A DNA stretch of 64,000 nt, taken from Carboxylicivirga mesophila. Its GTDB lineage: Bacteria; Bacteroidota; Bacteroidia; Bacteroidales; Marinilabiliaceae. The notes beneath the pieces are model-generated. The model was not told the origin of the DNA. It was given only the letters and a program-made list of their open reading frames with translations, and did not search any database. Position 1 is the first letter of the stretch, and each line of letters starts with the position of its first letter. The stretch covers positions 16,358 through 80,357 of the forward strand of contig NZ_JAGUCN010000024.1 of assembly GCF_018271975.1 (NCBI RefSeq), written 5' to 3'. This document shows positions 61,287 to 64,000 of the stretch, piece after piece. The translations under genes were made by a program, and so were the position numbers.

Positions 61287-61922
61287 ATGGCTGATACAAA
61301 TTCAACATCTTCTTCTTCTCACGATTCATCTTCGGCATACGTAGGGGGTAGTACTGCAAGTACACAGGTTAGTAATACTACTCTCACCTATTTAAATTCA
61401 ATTAAAGTAGAGCAAAAAAGGCTCGAAGAGAGCATTAAGAAATCTAATGATGAGTTAGACCGTATAAAGGGAGAAATCAAAAGTCAAGCGTCAAAGAATA
61501 TTGAAGTGATTGGTATTTTCTCTTCGGTTATTGCTTTATTAATTATCAATGTAAATATTGTTTTGTCAGCTACTGATATATTATCAGCTATCTTGTTGAT
61601 TATTGGTTTAACTGCATCAATATCGGTCTTTGCTTTATTGATTCACCATTTTTTTAATACTAATGGTGTGAGTAAGCTTAATGAATATTTCTGGATTCCA
61701 GCTTTAGTTTTGTCTGCTTTGTTAGTAGTCGGTTTGTTAGCTGAATTAGGGGTCTATAACCCACCGCCACTAAGTAATAAAAGAAAACCTGAAAATAAAG
61801 AAAGTGTAATTATCAATAATAACCTGGAGGGACAAACAAGTAGCGTTGTTACTAAAGGTGGAGATACTTTGAAGGTTTACAATAATCATCAGTTTATTAT
61901 TGTTGGAGATAGTATAAAATAA
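61287..61922 (+). CDS. coiled-coil protein with three membrane helices
   Basis: A 211-residue membrane protein. The first 40 residues are Ser/Thr-rich and disordered (STSSSSHDSSSAYVGGSTAS), then a coiled-coil helix (VEQKRLEESIKKSNDELDRI) leads into three hydrophobic helices: EVIGIFSSVIALLIINVNIV (about 72-91), ILSAILLIIGLTASISVFAL (about 97-116) and WIPALVLSALLVVGLLAELG (about 137-156). A polar tail with Asn-rich strands (SVIINNNLEGQTSSVVTKGG) follows. A soluble partner plus a small multi-helix membrane protein resembles membrane-effector modules of anti-phage or toxin systems, but no effector family is recognised. Confidence 0.6.
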   Translation: MADTNSTSSSSHDSSSAYVGGSTASTQVSNTTLTYLNSIKVEQKRLEESIKKSNDELDRIKGEIKSQASKNIEVIGIFSSVIALLIINVNIVLSATDILSAILLIIGLTASISVFALLIHHFFNTNGVSKLNEYFWIPALVLSALLVVGLLAELGVYNPPPLSNKRKPENKESVIINNNLEGQTSSVVTKGGDTLKVYNNHQFIIVGDSIK

Positions 61923-61942
61923 ATTTTGACACCCCCGTTAAG

Positions 61943-61984
61943 CGTAGCGTCTCGCTACGTTTTATTCAGCAAGGCCTCCGGCCT
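61943..61984. repeat. two palindromes, right bracket of the cassette
   Basis: First CGTAGCG-TCT-CGCTACG (61943-61959), whose core is the inverse of the left bracket; then AGGCC-TCC-GGCCT (61972-61984). Stems of 5-7 bp with 3-nt loops are the same design as the repeats at 44100 and 63865. CGGCCTA after the second one matches TAGGCCG beside the left bracket, again in inverse orientation. Confidence 0.6.
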
Positions 61985-62125
61985 AATTTTTATTTTACTG
62001 TTATTACGCTTAAGGTCAAAATTTCCACCTCCTGTGCTTATAACCTAAATATACAACTAATATAAGCTCAAAATATTTCCTCCACCTATTGAACTTTATA
62101 TTTTACTACCGTAAATTGCTTATCG

Positions 62126-62168
62126 TTGTCTGCTAACTGTTGTCGGGAAGCAATAGTTAGCCAGATAA
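62126..62168. repeat. long hairpin
   Basis: GCTAACTGTTG (62132-62142) pairs with CAATAGTTAGC (62151-62161) with one G-U; TCTG and CAGA extend it outwards with a bulged C. Loop of 8 nt. No T run follows, so it is not a classical terminator. Confidence 0.45.
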
Positions 62169-62234
62169 ACACCAAAAACTAATAGGGATACAGTATTAAT
62201 CAGGCTGTTGCAAGGTGCAATTGTCTGTTTAAAC

Positions 62235-62264
62235 GATCTTTGACATACTGTAATCCCCCTTCTT
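62235..62264. repeat. left inverted repeat of the DUF6261 unit
   Basis: GATCTTT (62235-62241), 3 nt, then ATACTGTAATCCCCCTTCTT (62245-62264). The reverse complement of 63761-63780 matches the 20-mer at 19 of 20 positions, and AAAGATC at 63786-63792 is the inverse of GATCTTT. The two ends therefore form terminal-inverted-repeat-like boundaries about 1.56 kb apart. Confidence 0.65.
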
Positions 62265-62358
62265 AAGCCTTCAATTTTTATTTTCTATATGTTATTAAAC
62301 CAGGCAGGTTTTAGTACGTGTCTGTCATTTCGCATTACATGAGTGTCTGTGCTATTGA

Positions 62359-62904
62359 CCAGCTTCTATTGAAAGCTCTCGCAATTAGCAGGATGGATCG
62401 CCAGCCTCTGTCAAATGCTCCTGCAACTTGCTTAACAGTTCGCCAGCTTCTATGGGAGCTTCCTGCGACTTGCAGGGCTTATCGCCAGCTTCTATGGGAG
62501 CCTCCTGCGACTTGCAGGACTTATCGCCAGCTTCTATGGGAGTCTCCTGCAACTTGCAGGGCTTATCGCCAGCTTCTATGGGAGCCTCCTGCGACTTGCA
62601 GGACTTATCGCCAGCTTCTATGGGAGCCTCCTGCGACTTGCAGGGCTTATCGCCAGCTTCTATGGGAGCCTCCTGCGACTTGCAGGGCATATTGCCAGCT
62701 TCTATGGGAGTCTCCTGCGACTTGCAGGACTTATCGCCAGCTTCTATGGGAGTCTCCTGCAACTTGCAGGGCTTATCGCCAGCTTCTATGGGAGTCTCCT
62801 GCGACTTGCAGGGCTTATCGCCAGCTTCTATGGGAGCCTCCTGCGACTTGCAGGGCAGTTCGCCAGCTTCTTTGGAAGAGTCCTGCAACATGCAGAACAG
62901 TTCA
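62359..62904. repeat. thirteen 42-bp tandem repeats with two hairpins per unit
   Basis: Thirteen contiguous units of exactly 42 bp (546 bp), each starting CCAGC; the first two and the last are diverged, the ten inner ones nearly identical. In each inner unit GCTTC-TATG-GGAGC (unit positions 4-17, one G-U pair) and CCTGC-GACTT-GCAGG (20-34) form two stem-loops. Substitutions among inner units fall in loops or linkers (positions 18, 25, 35, 36-41), or at position 17 (C/T), where pairing with G4 is kept on the + strand. The pairing rule fails on the minus strand, so a + strand RNA is indicated. All three forward frames and one reverse frame are open, because 42 is a multiple of three, so long spurious ORFs arise here (62318-62908, 62428-63102, and 62385-62918 on minus). 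Confidence 0.85.
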
Positions 62905-63035
62905 CTAATCCTTGACAATTGTATTTCGAATAGTTGCAGAAACTACTTCATCTGCCTGGTTTTAATCAAATGTCGGGCTATCAGCCTGATAAACGCATTT
63001 TGTAATTATTACTTATTAACTAAAAATCAAATACC

Positions 63036-63755
63036 ATGCATAAAATTGCCTATTCCTTATTATCAAACAAGGTTCTTTATACATTCGCACGTGAAGTATT
63101 AGCAATAATTAAAACGGCCGGTATAGATGTAACTCCATTCAGCAGCTTTGTTGAGAAATCAGAAAGTAGCTTGCAAGAGTTCGATAAGGCACTAACACGT
63201 GATGATGTGAATCCGTTTACTATTAAGATTAATGATGCTGACAGGGAACGAGATCTTCGTTTTTTAGGCTTCAAAAACTATATTGAAGCGTGTGCTTATC
63301 GAAAAGAGCAAAGCAAACAACAGGCGGCTCATAACATAAAAGCAGTTATCGAGCGATATGGCAATGAGCTTTATCGTTTGTCATACCCGGAGCAAACGGC
63401 TGCTATGCAAAACCTGCTTACAGATCTTGGAAAGGAACCTCTCAAGTCGGATTGCGCAATAGTTGAAGCCACTGCCTGGCTGGATGAGCTAAATGCCGAT
63501 CAAAGCCATTTTGAAAGCCTGGTGCAACAGCGCAATAGTCAGGATACAGGCAATAGCAAAACCCTGACTGAAACCCGAAAGCCATTAATTATAGCGCTTA
63601 AGAATTTATTAATGATGATTGAACTGCAGCAGCAGATTCAGGCATCGGATGCTTTAAATGCCCTGGTCAATCATTTGAATAACCTCATAGATTCAAGCAT
63701 GACCAGCGCCCGTTTATCAAAGTCGCTGAGCGACCGGGCCAATATTGAAAGCTAG
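63036..63755 (+). CDS. DUF6261 family protein
   Basis: Soluble, largely helical protein of 239 residues, no signal peptide or membrane helix. It is recognised as DUF6261-like by its overall helical pattern: AREVLAIIKTAGIDVTPFSS near the start, DADRERDLRFLGFKNYIEAC in the middle, ERYGNELYRLSYPEQTAAMQ, and a C-terminal helix IIALKNLLMMIELQQQIQAS. DUF6261 has no known function. It is preceded by the 42-bp repeat array (131 bp away) and its stop codon ends 5 bp before the inner end of the right inverted repeat at 63761, so array and gene appear to travel as a unit. Confidence 0.72.
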   Translation: MHKIAYSLLSNKVLYTFAREVLAIIKTAGIDVTPFSSFVEKSESSLQEFDKALTRDDVNPFTIKINDADRERDLRFLGFKNYIEACAYRKEQSKQQAAHNIKAVIERYGNELYRLSYPEQTAAMQNLLTDLGKEPLKSDCAIVEATAWLDELNADQSHFESLVQQRNSQDTGNSKTLTETRKPLIIALKNLLMMIELQQQIQASDALNALVNHLNNLIDSSMTSARLSKSLSDRANIES

Positions 63756-63760
63756 TTGAG

Positions 63761-63792
63761 AAGAAGGGGGATGACAGTATTTTAAAAAGATC
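63761..63792. repeat. right inverted repeat of the DUF6261 unit
   Basis: AAGAAGGGGGATGACAGTAT (63761-63780), then 5 nt and AAAGATC (63786-63792), the inverse of the left boundary at 62235-62264 (19/20 in the core). Confidence 0.65.
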
Positions 63793-63864
63793 AATCATTA
63801 TAAAAACTAATCATTACAGACCGATTAAAAATGTAAAAAAACATTGAAACGCCTATATGATATG

Positions 63865-63959
63865 CAATCCCGCCGGGATTGTTATTAATAGGGTAGGCTT
63901 ATTAGTTCTATAAATATTCAACTTCTCCGAAGTTGTTTTATTATCTCCAGCGGAGATAA
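63865..63959. repeat. three REP-like palindromes in a row
   Basis: CAATCCC-GCC-GGGATTG (63865-63881), CAACTTC-TCC-GAAGTTG (63919-63935) and TTATCTCC-AGC-GGAGATAA (63941-63959): stems of 7-8 bp with a 3-nt loop, all different in sequence but alike in shape and joined by A+T-rich spacers. They resemble the pair at 44100-44168. Confidence 0.65.
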
Positions 63960-64000
63960 ATATTTGTAGATAAGTGCAATGTAAATAACCAATCAACCTC

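Larger units (their letters stand above)
61923..62244. other. gene-free segment with several hairpins
   Basis: 322 bp between the cassette and the 62245 inverted repeat with no credible gene. It contains the right bracket palindromes (61943-61984) and the long hairpin at 62126-62168; the rest is A+T-rich. Confidence 0.55.

Noticed and set aside
62359..62904. CRISPR array
   Set aside because: Units are contiguous with no spacers, and there are no cas genes; the two hairpins per 42-bp unit do not match a CRISPR repeat.
62318..62908. Protein of tandem QLLWEPPATCRAYR repeats on the + strand
   Set aside because: Open only because 42 is divisible by three; two other forward frames and one reverse frame are equally open, and substitutions show no synonymous bias.
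60415..64000. Integrase- or transposase-borne island
   Set aside because: The region looks mobile, but no recombinase gene, attachment site or target duplication could be identified within the window.

Overview
The window looks like a chromosomal segment of a Bacteroidota bacterium, probably of the Bacteroidales/Marinilabiliales type (inference). The evidence is promoters of the TTTG-N19-TAnnTTTG kind, weak Shine-Dalgarno signals, many lipoproteins with a short lipobox, and Bacteroidota-typical families: DUF1599 next to a BT_3928-like DoxX protein and tpiA, DUF4382, DUF6261, a PD40/TPR protein, and a kinase-RapZ fusion. No rRNA, tRNA, CRISPR array, transposase or integrase was seen.

Layout. 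1-19.7 kb is mostly housekeeping: the 3' part of an ABC-F ATPase, rlmB, a corrinoid-type methyltransferase of the UroD fold, a SulP anion transporter, a LemA/TPM operon, an exonuclease-FAH pair, a TPR/PD40 lipid- or envelope-linked protein, an exported superoxide dismutase, a KefF/KefB-like antiporter pair followed by an unannotated 41-residue membrane peptide, a DUF4382 lipoprotein, and the tpiA-DoxX-DUF1599 operon. 19.7-35.9 kb holds a PAS histidine kinase with a worn receiver-like tail, argS, an LTA-synthase-like sulfatase-fold enzyme, rocD, an AmgK-like kinase fused to a RapZ C-terminal domain together with a 46-residue Cys-rich peptide and a MurU-like nucleotidyltransferase (a likely cell-wall recycling unit), nhaA, an EamA transporter and a PAP2 phosphatase.

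36.0-42.7 kb is a heavy-metal efflux locus: two His-rich exported proteins, then CzcB-, CzcA- and TolC-type subunits. 42.8-48.8 kb has a SUI1 factor, a HAD phosphatase, a patch of hairpin repeats, DUF2721, a second DUF4382-type lipoprotein, speB-speA (arginine to putrescine via agmatine) and an SDR.

49.0-60.4 kb is one coherent alpha-mannoside utilisation operon: GntR regulator, ROK sugar kinase, FucP-like MFS permease, GH92 lipoprotein, a six-hairpin glycosidase, a long mannose-6-phosphate isomerase and a second, larger GH92. There is no SusC/SusD pair. An identical 14-bp palindrome sits at the GntR promoter and at the beginning of the first GH92 gene, and is the likely operator. The end of this operon is visibly richer in G+C than the rest.

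60.4-64.0 kb is accessory. It starts with an abrupt drop to A+T-rich DNA holding a two-gene cassette (soluble protein plus coiled-coil three-helix membrane protein) bracketed by hairpin repeats that share a 13-bp inverted core. Next comes a compact unit bounded by a 20-bp inverted repeat (19/20 identical): thirteen exact 42-bp tandem repeats, each able to form two RNA stem-loops on the + strand, followed by a DUF6261 gene whose stop codon lies 5 bp from the right inverted repeat. This TIR-bounded repeat-plus-DUF6261 unit is the best candidate for an undescribed element or system; the two-gene cassette is second.
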